The notes: generated from the sequence alone by a model not told the origin. Shown: positions 37,120 to 46,710, numbered from the stretch's first letter. The stretch: DNA of 64,000 nucleotides from Ravibacter sp964562455 (GCA_964562455.1 CAZLTN010000022.1:1-64000), one strand, 5' to 3'. A program made the numbers and translations.

Positions 37120-37896
37120 ATGGGCAAGATTATTGCAATAGCCAACCAAAAAGGCGGAGTAGGAAAAACAACCACGGCGATCAATCTGGCAGCCAGCTTA
37201 GCGGCGCTCGAATTCAAAACCCTCCTCGTGGATGCCGACCCTCAGGCCAACTCTACGTCGGGCCTGGGCTTCAACCCCAAAGAAATCGAACTCAGCATTT
37301 ACGAATGCATGGTCGATAATATCAGCCCGGCCGAAGCCATCGTGCAGACCGAGCTCCCCAACCTGGACCTGCTTGCCTCCCATATCAATCTCGTCGGAGC
37401 TGAAATAGAGATGATCAATCTCGAAAACAGGGAGTATAAAATGAGAGAGTCACTCGGGGAAGTCAAAGACTACTATGACTTTATCATTATCGACTGCTCT
37501 CCTTCCCTGGGGCTTATCACTATTAATAGCCTTACCGCAGCAAACTCCGTTATCATACCCGTTCAATGTGAATATTTTGCGTTGGAAGGTCTCGGCAAAC
37601 TGCTCAACACGATCAACATTATACAGTCGAGACTCAATACGGAGCTTGCGATAGAAGGTATCCTCCTCACCATGTATGACCTGAGGCTTCGCCTGTCCAA
37701 CCAGGTTGTCAACGAAGTTACAGGCCACTTCCAGGAACTGGTCTTCGATACCATCATTCCCCGGAATGTCCGGCTAAGCGAATCTCCCAGCTTCGGCGTA
37801 CCCGTGCTGGCACAGGATGCGGATAGTAAAGGGGCGCTCAGCTACCTCAGGCTGGCCAAAGAAATTGTTGAGAAAAACGGTCTGGTAGGCGCTTAA
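37120..37896 (+). CDS. parA: chromosome partitioning ATPase ParA (Soj)
   Basis: 258 residues. Deviant Walker A ANQKGGVGKTTTAINLAA at residues 7-24, Walker A' LLVDADPQANSTSG and Walker B FIIIDCSPSLG identify a chromosomal ParA-type ATPase. It forms DNA-bound dimers that move ParB-parS complexes and separate origins. parB starts 10 nt after the stop. The set parA-parB-DUF5683-dapB-lepB is a gene order I associate with Bacteroidota. Confidence 0.95.
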   Translation: MGKIIAIANQKGGVGKTTTAINLAASLAALEFKTLLVDADPQANSTSGLGFNPKEIELSIYECMVDNISPAEAIVQTELPNLDLLASHINLVGAEIEMINLENREYKMRESLGEVKDYYDFIIIDCSPSLGLITINSLTAANSVIIPVQCEYFALEGLGKLLNTINIIQSRLNTELAIEGILLTMYDLRLRLSNQVVNEVTGHFQELVFDTIIPRNVRLSESPSFGVPVLAQDADSKGALSYLRLAKEIVEKNGLVGA

Positions 37897-37906
37897 AAAA
37901 CACGGC

Positions 37907-38839
37907 ATGGAGAATAACCCGTTAAAAAAGAATAAAATGACGGGCCTCGGGAGAGGTCTGGGGGCATTGTTGCAGGAAAATGAGCACGCACTTCCACGTT
38001 CCCAGCCGGCTGCAGGCCGCTCCGTCCCTCCGGCCTCACCCAGCGGTATAGCCGAAATAGAATTAGCGCTCATCGAGGTTAACCCTTATCAGCCCCGTAC
38101 TCATTTTGACGAAGAGGCCCTTAGAGAGCTCGGAGAATCGATCCGTACGCAGGGAATCATCCAGCCCATTACAGTCAGGAAAACCGATCAGAATAAATAC
38201 CAGCTCATTTCCGGGGAACGGCGGTTTCAGGCATCGAAAAGTATCGGCCTGGTAAAAATACCAGCCTATGTCCGCACCGCAAACGACCAGCAGATGCTGG
38301 AAATGGCCCTGATTGAGAACATACAGCGTGAAAACCTGAATGCCATCGAGATCGCACTCAGTTACCAGCGACTCATGCATGAATGTAATCTGAAGCAGGA
38401 AGAACTCGGTGACAGGGTAGGTAAGAACCGGACTACCGTTAATAATTACATGCGTCTTCTCCGGTTACCGCCGGTCATCCAGGCTGCCGTGAGGGACAAC
38501 AAAATTTCTATGGGTCACGCAAGAGCCCTTATCACCATCGATAGCCATGATGTTCAGCTCAGGCTGTTCAGAAAGATTGTGGACGAAGGCTGGTCGGTAC
38601 GAAAAGTGGAAGAAGAAGTGAGGAAACTTTCGTTGCTCCCCAAGCAGGACGAGGCGGCTACAAAGGCTAAACCAGCAGTTAAACAGGAAATCAAAGCGCT
38701 TCAATACCGGCTCTCCTCCGTTATAGGCTCAAAAGTGTCCATTAAAAGCGACGAAAACCGGAAAGGGGAGATAAAAATTCCTTTTGGGTCCAAAGCTGAG
38801 TTGGACCGGATTTTAGATAACCTGAAAATAGAACGCTAG
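37907..38839 (+). CDS. parB: chromosome partitioning protein ParB
   Basis: 310 residues. N-terminal ParB/Srx CTPase domain (about 48-140; ISGERRFQASK with GERR and the ENIQRENLNAIE box), central helix-turn-helix parS-binding region (LGDRVGKNRTTVNNYMRLLRL, then ISMGHARALI), and a C-terminal dimerisation domain. It loads at parS and spreads with CTP. The N-terminal 45 residues are a basic, proline-rich linker where ParA is contacted. The stop overlaps the next start by one base. Confidence 0.95.
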   Translation: MENNPLKKNKMTGLGRGLGALLQENEHALPRSQPAAGRSVPPASPSGIAEIELALIEVNPYQPRTHFDEEALRELGESIRTQGIIQPITVRKTDQNKYQLISGERRFQASKSIGLVKIPAYVRTANDQQMLEMALIENIQRENLNAIEIALSYQRLMHECNLKQEELGDRVGKNRTTVNNYMRLLRLPPVIQAAVRDNKISMGHARALITIDSHDVQLRLFRKIVDEGWSVRKVEEEVRKLSLLPKQDEAATKAKPAVKQEIKALQYRLSSVIGSKVSIKSDENRKGEIKIPFGSKAELDRILDNLKIER

Positions 38840-39552
38840 TGATTCGGAGAGCGGGATGGGTTGCGGCTTGCTTATTTTTGTGCGGAACGGTGCTGTATGC
38901 TCAGGATCAAAGGCCTGATAGTCTCTTACACAAGCCTGTCGACGCGCCCGTAATCATAGCAGACAGCGCAACCCGTAAAGTGGTCCTAAAGGGTGATACC
39001 GTACCTGCTCCTTCTGTAACCCGCAAAAAAAAGTTTCTCCCTGAACCTAAAAAAGCACTGCGGCTTTCGCTCCTTACTCCCGTTCTCGGTGGTGGCCAGA
39101 TTTATAACCGCGACTATTGGAAGCTGCCTTTTGTATATGCCGGCTACGGCGCTTCCATCTACTTTATTATCCTCAACATAGACCGCTACGGCACGATGGT
39201 GGACCATTATAAAGAATTCTATCACCTCGATGACCCTTCAGACCCTAATTACGGTCAGCTCAACAGCGCTGTCAAAAGCGTGAAAGTCTATATAAAAAGC
39301 CAGGACAGGTATGCGGATATGAGCATTGACCAGGTGCAGAGAGTAAAAGACACTTACAGGCGCTGGCGCGACTGGTCATTTTTTGCTTTGGGAGCAGTTT
39401 ATGCACTTGCTGCAATCGAGGCCAATGTAGCCGCCCATATGAAAACGTTCGATCTTTCCGACGACCTGTCGATGCGGATCCAACCATCGATGGTACAGCC
39501 TCATATGCCCAGACCGGCTCCGGGGCTAAAGCTGGTCTTATTAGTTAAATAG
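38839..39552 (+). CDS. DUF5683 domain membrane protein
   Basis: 237 residues from a GTG that overlaps the parB stop by 1 nt. N-terminal signal sequence (about 1-21), then a proline/lysine-rich linker. The DUF5683 core follows: PKKALRLSLLTPVLGGGQIYNRDYWKLPFVYAGYG, one or two membrane segments (about 95-110 and 175-195, FFALGAVYALAAIEANVAAHM). Function unknown. Its position between parB and dapB suggests cotranscription with partition genes. Confidence 0.87.
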   Translation: MIRRAGWVAACLFLCGTVLYAQDQRPDSLLHKPVDAPVIIADSATRKVVLKGDTVPAPSVTRKKKFLPEPKKALRLSLLTPVLGGGQIYNRDYWKLPFVYAGYGASIYFIILNIDRYGTMVDHYKEFYHLDDPSDPNYGQLNSAVKSVKVYIKSQDRYADMSIDQVQRVKDTYRRWRDWSFFALGAVYALAAIEANVAAHMKTFDLSDDLSMRIQPSMVQPHMPRPAPGLKLVLLVK

Positions 39553-39593
39553 AGAATAATAATTTTATATTCAGGCACTTAATAGAAAATAAA

Positions 39594-40313
39594 GTGAAAA
39601 TACTTTTGCTAGGTTACGGAAAAATGGGCAGGGAAATCGAGAGGATAGCCCTTGAACGCGGACACGAAATCGCAGGTAAAATAGACGTCAACAATCAACA
39701 GGAACTGGCGGAGCTTTCAAAAGAAAAAGTCGACGTTGCCATCGAATTCAGCACGCCGGAAGCCGCCGTAGATAATATCAAAAAATGCCTGGAAAAAGGC
39801 TGGCCTGTCGTAAGCGGCACCACCGGGTGGCTCGGGCATAAAAAAGAGATCGAAGAACTTTGCAGGCGGCACGAAGGAGCATTTTTTTATTCTTCTAATT
39901 ACAGCATCGGAGTAAACCTGTTTTTCAAGCTCAATATTTACCTGGCAAAACTGATGAAAGGCCAGCCTTACGATATTGATATGACGGAGATCCATCATAT
40001 CCATAAAAAGGATGCGCCCAGCGGTACCGCCATTACGCTGGCCGAAGGGTTGCAGGCCGGCGACGCCGATCTTAAAGGATGGACGCTGGCGCCGGAGAAA
40101 AGAGACGGATATGTCCCGATTTTATCCGAAAGGACCGGTGAAGTTCCCGGAACACATATCGTCAGATATTCATCTCCTATTGATATGATTGAAATAAGCC
40201 ATACCGCTCACGGGCGCCAGGGTTTTGCGCTTGGAGCCGTAGTAGCAGCGGAGTGGCTTAAGGGGAAGAAAGGTATCTTCGGAATGGACGACCTCCTGAA
40301 TCTCCACGGCTGA
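39594..40313 (+). CDS. dapB: 4-hydroxy-tetrahydrodipicolinate reductase
   Basis: 239 residues from a GTG (KILLLGYGKMGREIE). It reduces the dihydrodipicolinate precursor in lysine and diaminopimelate synthesis with NAD(P)H. The nucleotide loop GYGKMG is at residues 7-12; the family signature EIHHIHKKDAPSGTA holds the catalytic His and Lys. Somewhat short compared with the E. coli enzyme (273), as is usual in Bacteroidota. Confidence 0.93.
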   Translation: MKILLLGYGKMGREIERIALERGHEIAGKIDVNNQQELAELSKEKVDVAIEFSTPEAAVDNIKKCLEKGWPVVSGTTGWLGHKKEIEELCRRHEGAFFYSSNYSIGVNLFFKLNIYLAKLMKGQPYDIDMTEIHHIHKKDAPSGTAITLAEGLQAGDADLKGWTLAPEKRDGYVPILSERTGEVPGTHIVRYSSPIDMIEISHTAHGRQGFALGAVVAAEWLKGKKGIFGMDDLLNLHG

Positions 40314-40429
40314 TATCGCTTTCGCAGGGAGTGATGAAGGAAACCCTTCCCGTTTCCTCTCAACCTGAAACACTTGTTTTGAAACCCGTCATCGTTTATG
40401 TTTGGGGCTGAATTCGGAAAGTCCGCTTT

Positions 40430-40437
40430 TATTTTTG
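40430..40437 (+). promoter_or_regulatory. possible lepB promoter (-7 element)
   Basis: TATTTTTG matches TANNTTTG 18 nt before the lepB start; a TTTG at about 40401 is roughly 25 nt upstream, a little far. Confidence 0.35.
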
Positions 40438-40455
40438 TGTCGTTAATAAAAAAAT

Positions 40456-41619
40456 ATGTCTTCTTCCTCTAAAAAGACAAAGCCCAAGTCGGCCTTCAGA
40501 GAATGGATCGACTCCATTGTTTTTGCCGTAGTCGCGGCCACGCTTATCCGCTGGCTGTTTTTCGAAGCATTCGTTATCCCGACACCTTCTATGGAGAACA
40601 GCCTGCTTGTCGGTGACTACCTTTTTGTAAGCAAAATGCATTACGGCACACGGACGCCCGTAACTCCCCTGCAGATACCGCTTACTCACCAGCATATCTG
40701 GATGACGCGCATTCCTTCCTATCTTGACTGGATCAAATTACCTCAATATCGCCTTCCCGGCTTCTCCGAAGTAAAACGGGGAGATGCGGTTGTTTTTAAC
40801 CTACCGGTTGAGCACCCCGGCCAGGTCGCCAAATACAGCAGTTCCCTGCCCGATCTGCACGGACATCCGATCGACCTCCGGGTAAATTATATCAAACGCT
40901 GTGTAGCTGTTGCCGGCGATAAGCTGGAGATAAAAAGCGGTCAGGTTTATATCAATGATCAGCCCCAGGAAAACCCTCCCAGGATGGAGAGTGAATACTT
41001 CGTTGCCACCACTACCACCGTAAACGAAGAAAAGATCTTCAAAGGAAACGGCATAACTGAGCCGGCCAGGCGATATGTCGAAACTTTTAACGACACCATA
41101 CCCGGCAATGACCAGAGCGGCTATGTCGTATATACGACGGCTGCTATCACAGAGAAACTGAAATCTTATGATTTCGTTAAATCCATACAAATGATCAATA
41201 TGCCTGCCGGCAGCAGGGATTATGGCATATACCCTTCTGCCGAGACCGGCTGGAATAAAGACAATTACGGTCCCATCACCCTTCCCAAAGAAGGAGCGAC
41301 GATAGATATCAACAAGCAGAATATCGCGCTGTACGGAGAGGTTATCAGTTTCTATGAAGGTAACAAAAACGTGGAAATCGCGGGAGACAGCCTGTTAAAA
41401 ATCGACGGGCAGCCCGTTACACAATATACCTTCCGGCAGGATTACTTCTTCATGATGGGCGATAACAGACACAACTCGGCCGACTCACGCTATTGGGGCT
41501 TCGTCCCGAAAGACCATATCGTAGGCAAAGCTGTTTTTGTATGGATGAGCATCGATCCGAACCCGTCCAGCGTACTTAATAAAATAAGGTGGGACCGGGT
41601 CTTCAGAGTTGTCAAATAA
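40456..41619 (+). CDS. lepB: signal peptidase I, long Bacteroidota form
   Basis: 387 residues. One N-terminal membrane helix (about 18-38), then the catalytic serine in PTPSMENSL (Ser45) and the general-base lysine in VNYIKRCVAVAGD (Lys147). Box E is MGDNRHNSADSRYWGFVP near the C-terminus. A region of about 150 residues between the lysine box and box E is larger than in E. coli and typical of Bacteroidota enzymes. It removes signal peptides from exported proteins at the inner membrane. Confidence 0.93.
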   Translation: MSSSSKKTKPKSAFREWIDSIVFAVVAATLIRWLFFEAFVIPTPSMENSLLVGDYLFVSKMHYGTRTPVTPLQIPLTHQHIWMTRIPSYLDWIKLPQYRLPGFSEVKRGDAVVFNLPVEHPGQVAKYSSSLPDLHGHPIDLRVNYIKRCVAVAGDKLEIKSGQVYINDQPQENPPRMESEYFVATTTTVNEEKIFKGNGITEPARRYVETFNDTIPGNDQSGYVVYTTAAITEKLKSYDFVKSIQMINMPAGSRDYGIYPSAETGWNKDNYGPITLPKEGATIDINKQNIALYGEVISFYEGNKNVEIAGDSLLKIDGQPVTQYTFRQDYFFMMGDNRHNSADSRYWGFVPKDHIVGKAVFVWMSIDPNPSSVLNKIRWDRVFRVVK

Positions 41620-41648
41620 TATCCTGCTCCGCTGAGGGAAAAGTATAG

Positions 41649-42182
41649 TCAGAATTCAATCAGTTGCTTCGCCTGCATTTCGATCAGCTCGCTGTACAGA
41701 TCATTGGTAAAGCGTTCTTCTTTGAAATGTGTTTTGATCTGACCGAGCTTGACTCTCAGCGCAAGTGTATGCATACCCAGGTAGCTGAACACATCGTTGA
41801 GATGGCTCAGTGCTATGCCGGCACCCTGCATATTGGCCGAAAGACCTACCAAAGCCGCTTTCTTATGAGCTAACGCATTGGGGTAAGGTAAGCCGTCAAT
41901 AAAAGTCTTCAGAATCCCCGGGTACGAACCATTGTATTCCGGGAGGATAAATACGAACTTCTGATGCACAGCCATAAGCTGTACAAAGCTGTTGAAGTGC
42001 TCGTCCTTCCCCGAATTGTGGTATAAGGCCCGTTCGGCGAAGCCGGGTTCAAGGTTTGCCAGGTCCAGGATAGTGCTGTCGCAGTCCAGCCCTGCTAAAA
42101 CTTTCTGATAATAAGTGGCCACCTTCCTGGTCATAGCACCGGGCCTGTTGGTGCCGCTTACCACTAAAATAGATTGCTTCAC
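41649..42182 (-). CDS. NADPH-dependent FMN reductase-like protein
   Basis: 177 residues. The flavodoxin-like fold shows the phosphate loop VVSGTNRPGAMTRKVA and the flavin-contacting FILPEYNGSYPGILKTFID. Members reduce FMN, quinones or azo compounds. Single gene, convergent with lepB and 70 nt downstream of rnz; substrate unknown. Confidence 0.87.
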   Translation of the reverse strand: MKQSILVVSGTNRPGAMTRKVATYYQKVLAGLDCDSTILDLANLEPGFAERALYHNSGKDEHFNSFVQLMAVHQKFVFILPEYNGSYPGILKTFIDGLPYPNALAHKKAALVGLSANMQGAGIALSHLNDVFSYLGMHTLALRVKLGQIKTHFKEERFTNDLYSELIEMQAKQLIEF

Positions 42183-42252
42183 AATTATTTACTTGTCTAT
42201 TTTGTAACCGATCGGCATTACCAATAGTTCCTCTGTTTGGAAAACGCCGGCG

Positions 42253-43221
42253 TCAAACCTGGAACGTAGCACCTTCTTCCGCATAATGAGTTTCGGGGAA
42301 AACATTCCGCGCCTCTTCCAGTAAAGGATATATATCGGAATACCTTGAAGAAAAATGCCCGATCAGCAAACGTTCGGCTCCGGCTTCAGCCGCCATCAGC
42401 GCAGCCTGCACTGCAGTAGAATGTCCGCGTACATGGGCTTTTGCCTCAAGCTCCGACCCGAAAGTCGCTTCGTGGTAAAGCAGGCTCACCCCTTTCAGGT
42501 AGCTGGTCAGGAAAGGGCTGTAAACTGTATCAGAGCAGTATGCATAGGTTCTCGCGGGAGCCGGCCCGGTAGTATATTCGCTCACCGGATATAGAAGCCG
42601 GCCGTTGGTGTCGTAAACATCTTTCCCTTCTTTCAGCATACGGATCGCCTCGAAAGGAAAACCTGCAAACAGCTTTTCCTTCCTCATGCTCCTGGCGGGC
42701 TGATGGGTGCGGAACAAAAAACCGGTACAGTGAACTCCGTGATCAAGAGGAAACGTTTCTATCGAGATCAGCTCGTCGGCATATACGCTAAGGCCGGTCC
42801 CGGCGAGGCTTGTTCCGATAAAGTGAATCGGAAACGAAGGAGGAGTTTGGGTAGATCTGCCGATCTCCAGTAAAATACTTCTCAGGTTTTCGGGAGCTAT
42901 CAGATACAGAGGAGCTTTTCTTCCTGTCAGAGCCATGGAATCCAAAAGGCCGAAGAGCCCGTAGTAATGGTCACCGTGCAAATGAGAAATACATACTACC
43001 CTTATTTTAGAAATTCCCAGCCTGAGGTCCCTGAGACGGAACTGGGTTCCTTCCCCGCAATCTATCAGGTATCCTGCGGATTCGGCAGAAAGCAACTGGG
43101 CGGAAGGATGGCGCCCCTGCATGGGCAATGCCGAGCCTGAACCTAATATGGTAACCTGCAAAGACAATACTTCCGGTGAATGGTGAGCCTGATGAATATC
43201 CTGTTTAACGGCCGGGGTCAA
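42253..43221 (-). CDS. rnz: ribonuclease Z
   Basis: 322 residues. The tRNA 3' trailer endonuclease is recognised by TILGSGSALP and the zinc-binding HLHGDH at residues 80-85, with later ligands in YHEATF and GHSTAVQAA and LLIGHFSSRY. Since tRNAs here lack encoded CCA, this enzyme is expected to trim 3' ends before CCA addition. The first 20 residues are less conserved; a start nearer to LQVTILGSG is possible. It overlaps the STAS gene by 4 nt. Confidence 0.93.
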   Translation of the reverse strand: MTPAVKQDIHQAHHSPEVLSLQVTILGSGSALPMQGRHPSAQLLSAESAGYLIDCGEGTQFRLRDLRLGISKIRVVCISHLHGDHYYGLFGLLDSMALTGRKAPLYLIAPENLRSILLEIGRSTQTPPSFPIHFIGTSLAGTGLSVYADELISIETFPLDHGVHCTGFLFRTHQPARSMRKEKLFAGFPFEAIRMLKEGKDVYDTNGRLLYPVSEYTTGPAPARTYAYCSDTVYSPFLTSYLKGVSLLYHEATFGSELEAKAHVRGHSTAVQAALMAAEAGAERLLIGHFSSRYSDIYPLLEEARNVFPETHYAEEGATFQV

Positions 43222-43625
43222 TCCTCGCCGTTGTCGTAGTCTTCCGGATCATAACCGTCTTCCCCGGCCCCGAACTCGTTTTCCAGGTCATGCATAAATA
43301 CGGCATCGATCGCTTCTTCAACGGTATAGAAAATTTCGAGGTCCTGGATCTTGGCATTATCGAGCTTTTCTATCAGTTCCTCGTTCCTCGTTACGACAAT
43401 GAAAATACCGAGGTCATTTGCACAAAGCCTGTTTATCTTTCTGAGGACCATAGCCCCTGCGCTGTCGAAGTCGGCGCATTTTTCAAGATTGAGTATCAGG
43501 TTGTGGCTTGTTTTAAGGGCCGTTCTCGCTACCGACTCCAGCGAAGCCGGTATTTCGCTTCCTAAAAATGTTTCCTTAAGGTCTATTAGAGAGTATTGCT
43601 CCTTTTTATCTATTGTGAAGTCCAT
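43218..43625 (-). CDS. STAS-domain protein with acidic tail
   Basis: 135 residues. Residues about 1-105 form a STAS domain as in anti-sigma-factor antagonists, with LNLEKCADFDSAGAMVLRKI around the potential phosphorylation Ser. The last 25 residues are strongly acidic (FGAGEDGYDPEDYDNGED). No anti-sigma kinase gene is adjacent. Its stop overlaps the rnz start by 4 nt, a fixed pairing I associate with Bacteroidota; whether it affects RNase Z is unknown. Confidence 0.82.
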   Translation of the reverse strand: MDFTIDKKEQYSLIDLKETFLGSEIPASLESVARTALKTSHNLILNLEKCADFDSAGAMVLRKINRLCANDLGIFIVVTRNEELIEKLDNAKIQDLEIFYTVEEAIDAVFMHDLENEFGAGEDGYDPEDYDNGED

Positions 43626-43652
43626 TCCCGGAGTATTTAAGGGTATTCCTGT

Positions 43653-44585
43653 TTATAAAATGCTGATGACATTTCGGGATATTCTTTCCAGGATATCCTC
43701 CTGGTCGCCTTTTTCAAAAGCTTTCCCCGTCACCTTTTCGTACAACTCTATATATCGCTCAGAAATCATGCCTACACGCTCATCATCCATCACGGGTACT
43801 GTCTGTCCCTCTTTACCCTGGAACCCGTTGGCAATCAGCCATTCTCTTACGAATTCTTTCGACAACTGGCGCTGCGGCAGGCCAGCCTGCTGATTGGCCT
43901 CATATGAATCGAGGTAAAAATATCGTGACGAATCCGGCGTATGGATTTCATCTATCAGGTAAATGGTCCCCTCGTATTTCCCGAACTCGTATTTTGTATC
44001 TACCAGTATCAATCCCTGCTCTGCAGCCATTTCCGTCCCTTTCCCGAAGAGCGCCAGCGCGTATTTTTCAAGCTGTATATACTCGTTTTCCGCGACCAGC
44101 CCCCTGCTTATAATTTCTTCCCTGGAAATATCCTCGTCATGCCCTTCGTGAGCTTTGGTAGTAGGAGTAATGATTGGGAACGGGAGCTTATCGCTTTCCT
44201 TCAGCCCTTCAGGGAGGGTTACGCCGCAAACTTCCCTCCTACCGGCTTTGTATTCACGCCAGGCATGTCCCGACAGGTACCCTCTTACCACCATTTCTAC
44301 AGGGAAAGTCTCACAACGGCGCCCTACGCTTACATTGGGATCAGGAACCGACAAAAGCCAGTTAGGCACGATACTGCGGGTGGCATCCAGGAAATGGGCT
44401 GCCAGTTGATTGAGCACCTGTCCTTTAAACGGAATAGCCCGGGGAAGTACTACATCAAAAGCTGAAATCCTGTCGGACGCTACCATTACGAGCTTATCGG
44501 CAAAAAAATATACATCCCTTACCTTGCCCCGGTAAAATCCTGTCTGATCGGGAAATTGAAAATTGGTTTCTTTTAAGGCAACCAT
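43653..44585 (-). CDS. purC: SAICAR synthase
   Basis: 310 residues. It joins CAIR and aspartate in purine synthesis. Recognised by GKVRDVYFFADKLVMVASDRISAFDV (ATP-binding lobe), VEMVVRGYLSGHAWREY, EYIQLEKYALALFGKG and LIDEIHTPDSSRYF. The length matches the longer eukaryote-like class found in Bacteroidota. It is 27 nt upstream of the STAS gene in transcription order. Confidence 0.94.
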   Translation of the reverse strand: MVALKETNFQFPDQTGFYRGKVRDVYFFADKLVMVASDRISAFDVVLPRAIPFKGQVLNQLAAHFLDATRSIVPNWLLSVPDPNVSVGRRCETFPVEMVVRGYLSGHAWREYKAGRREVCGVTLPEGLKESDKLPFPIITPTTKAHEGHDEDISREEIISRGLVAENEYIQLEKYALALFGKGTEMAAEQGLILVDTKYEFGKYEGTIYLIDEIHTPDSSRYFYLDSYEANQQAGLPQRQLSKEFVREWLIANGFQGKEGQTVPVMDDERVGMISERYIELYEKVTGKAFEKGDQEDILERISRNVISIL

Positions 44586-44639
44586 TGGAGTGCTTTAAGC
44601 TAATTTATTTATTAAAAACAGATGGTCGTATCATAGCAT

Positions 44640-45356
44640 TTACCACTCCACTTTCTTCCCGGGTTTTCCTGTCCCCTGCACGCCCAACCTGCGAAGCTGA
44701 TAAATATACTGTCTTTCGTTTACTTTCATCGCATCCAGAACAGACTTCGCCTGCTCTTCGCTCATGTTAATTTTGTCCAGGTTCTGCAATAATTGTTCCC
44801 GTTGGTCCGACTGCTCCGCTACGGCATTATTCAATTCCTGCTGAACCGGAATATTTTCTACCGGGTCGGCAAGTGAGTCTACCGCTGCACTTTTAGCCTG
44901 CTCTGCCTCCCCCGGTTCGATAAGCCCCGAAAAACGGTAGCGTAATATTTCGAAATCCGTAACTACCGCCCTGTTGCCCTTGTCCAGCATGATCGCCTCC
45001 CTGAGCCTGCCTAGCGCCTGTACCGTATCACCCCTTTCCAATGCTATCATCGCCATCTGTGACCTGGCTATTGCCGCCAGCTTAACATCTTCTACACGAC
45101 TCAATACCAGGTAGTTCTGATAGGCCAACTCGGTTTCTCCCGCCAGGAAATAGGCATTGGCCATATTTAACCTGCCCGCCGGGTCCGAGAAAATGGAAGC
45201 ATCCACAACCTGCTTGTAAAGTACGGCAGCTTTCAGATAATCCCCGTTCCCGAAAGACTCCTGCGCCGCTACCGTTGCCTCGCTGATAAACCTGGCAGAA
45301 GGAAGGGAAATAATATCCCAGATCCACAACACTACCCACAAATACAACCGGATCAT
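44640..45356 (-). CDS. TPR protein linked to a Bat-type VWA protein
   Basis: 238 residues. N-terminal hydrophobic segment (about 3-18) anchors or exports it. Residues about 25-150 hold three TPR-like helical pairs (FGNGDYLKAAVLYKQVVDAS, ANAYFLAGETELAYQNYLVL and MIALERGDTVQALGRLREAI). The C-terminal half is charged and ends GKPGKKVEW. It follows the VWA gene by 79 nt, as BatC/BatE TPR proteins follow BatA/BatB in aerotolerance operons. Role in the envelope is inferred. Confidence 0.72.
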   Translation of the reverse strand: MIRLYLWVVLWIWDIISLPSARFISEATVAAQESFGNGDYLKAAVLYKQVVDASIFSDPAGRLNMANAYFLAGETELAYQNYLVLSRVEDVKLAAIARSQMAMIALERGDTVQALGRLREAIMLDKGNRAVVTDFEILRYRFSGLIEPGEAEQAKSAAVDSLADPVENIPVQQELNNAVAEQSDQREQLLQNLDKINMSEEQAKSVLDAMKVNERQYIYQLRRLGVQGTGKPGKKVEW

Positions 45357-45435
45357 GGCTATCTGAAATTTCTAATATAACCCCGTCATCTCCGTACAGA
45401 CTACTTGTCTTTATGACAAATGTACAATATGTGGC

Positions 45436-46395
45436 CTAAACTCGGAAAGTACGGAACGTAATAAGAATGTCCAAAGCGAGTAAAAGTAAGGCAATCCCCA
45501 AAAAATAATAATATTTATTGTTTGCGACATCTACGCTCCGGGTATCTATACGATGGGTCTGTGAATTATTGACGGCCTTGATGAGCTCTTCCGTATCGAT
45601 ACCTCCGTCACCTATCCTGAAATATTTCGAATCCGTCTCGTTAGCCAGCTTAAGCAAGGCCGGTTCGTTGAGGCGGCTGATCACAATCTCTCCTTTTTCG
45701 GTCTGTAAAACCCCGTTATCTGTCGGTATCGTGCTGCCGTTCTGACTACCCACCCCTATATAAAAAACCTGGAAGTCCTCCATTTTCAATTTCCACATCA
45801 GGTCATCTTTGCACTGGGTCCCGTTTTCTCCGTCGGTAAACACCAGCACGATTTTGGAGGTATTCACATCCGAGCTCCGGCTCATCTTTTCATATGCCAG
45901 CTGCAGCGCCTGGCAAACATCGGTTCCCTGCCCCGGTAAAAGCCTTGTGTCGAGCGTCTGGATCAGGAATTGCAAAGATTCGCTGTCGTATGTAAGAGGC
46001 GATTGTATAAAAGCATCATTGGAAAAAGCGATCAGGCCTATCCGGTTGTTGGCAAGCTGCTGGACAAGGAGGTTGAGCTCATATTTCACCTTTTCAAGCC
46101 TGCTTGGGGCTATATCCGTAGCATCCATTGATTTCGATACGTCGACCGCCAGATAGATATCTCTTCCCAATACAAGTAATTTACGCTCTATTTCCCCGAA
46201 ATAGGGCCCGCACAGCGAAACGAGCATCAGGCCGGCAACAACGCTCCGGAGGAGGAACTTAATAAAAAGGGACCGCGGTTTGGTACCGAATTTCCTTGCG
46301 ATACGGAACGTCCGCAGAATAAACAGCACATTCACCGCCAGGAATGCTGCGATAAGAATATACTCCGTTGTCGCCGGGGGATGCGTCCAGTTCAT
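45436..46395 (-). CDS. BatA/BatB-type VWA membrane protein
   Basis: 319 residues from ATG at 46395 (MNWTHPPATTEY), preceded by a purine-rich stretch; a start at 46425 would add 10 charged residues. Two N-terminal membrane helices (about 12-28 and 50-68), a von Willebrand A domain (about 82-270) with MIDAS motif DVSKSMDATD and VFTDGEN, and a C-terminal membrane helix (about 295-313). Bat proteins are tied to oxygen tolerance and envelope integrity; batA, batD are not in the window. Confidence 0.85.
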   Translation of the reverse strand: MNWTHPPATTEYILIAAFLAVNVLFILRTFRIARKFGTKPRSLFIKFLLRSVVAGLMLVSLCGPYFGEIERKLLVLGRDIYLAVDVSKSMDATDIAPSRLEKVKYELNLLVQQLANNRIGLIAFSNDAFIQSPLTYDSESLQFLIQTLDTRLLPGQGTDVCQALQLAYEKMSRSSDVNTSKIVLVFTDGENGTQCKDDLMWKLKMEDFQVFYIGVGSQNGSTIPTDNGVLQTEKGEIVISRLNEPALLKLANETDSKYFRIGDGGIDTEELIKAVNNSQTHRIDTRSVDVANNKYYYFLGIALLLLALDILITFRTFRV

Positions 46396-46475
46396 TTCTA
46401 TTTCTTCAAACCTCTTGCCAGTCAACGCTCAAAGTTAGGAAATGACATCGGGATAAGAAGATTTTTCAGCGAATG

Positions 46476-46508
46476 TTTGTAAATGACGCGCCCATTGGTC
46501 TATCTTTG
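46476..46508 (+). promoter_or_regulatory. tRNA-Ser promoter
   Basis: TTTG (46476-46479) and TATCTTTG (46501-46508), separated by 21 nt, precede the tRNA by 16 nt. Confidence 0.65.
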
Positions 46509-46524
46509 CGCACTCTTACCCCAG

Positions 46525-46611
46525 GGAGGGATGGGTGAGTGGCTGAAACCAGCAGTTTGCTAAACTGCCGTACGCGCAAGTGTACCGCGGGTTCGAATCC
46601 CGCTTCCTCCA
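46525..46611 (+). tRNA. tRNA-Ser (GCU)
   Basis: 87 nt, long variable arm as for class II tRNAs. Acceptor GGAGGGA pairs with TTCCTCC; the anticodon stem-loop is GCAGT-TTGCTAA-ACTGC, anticodon GCT, reading AGC and AGU serine codons. T-arm GCGGGTTCGAATCCCGC is present. No CCA is encoded. A terminator begins at its last base. Confidence 0.95.
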
Positions 46612-46649
46612 CAAAACGGCCGAAATCGATGAGATTTCGGCCGTTTTGT
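46611..46649 (+). terminator. terminator after tRNA-Ser
   Basis: ACAAAACGGCCGAAAT (46611-46626) and ATTTCGGCCGTTTTGT (46634-46649) are a perfect 16-bp stem with a 7-nt loop and contain a built-in TTTTGTT tail. Confidence 0.85.
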
Positions 46650-46710
46650 TACTACCAGAGTATATACAGAGTAGGATACAGCGCATTAGTGCCTTGAGCC
46701 GGAATCCGCT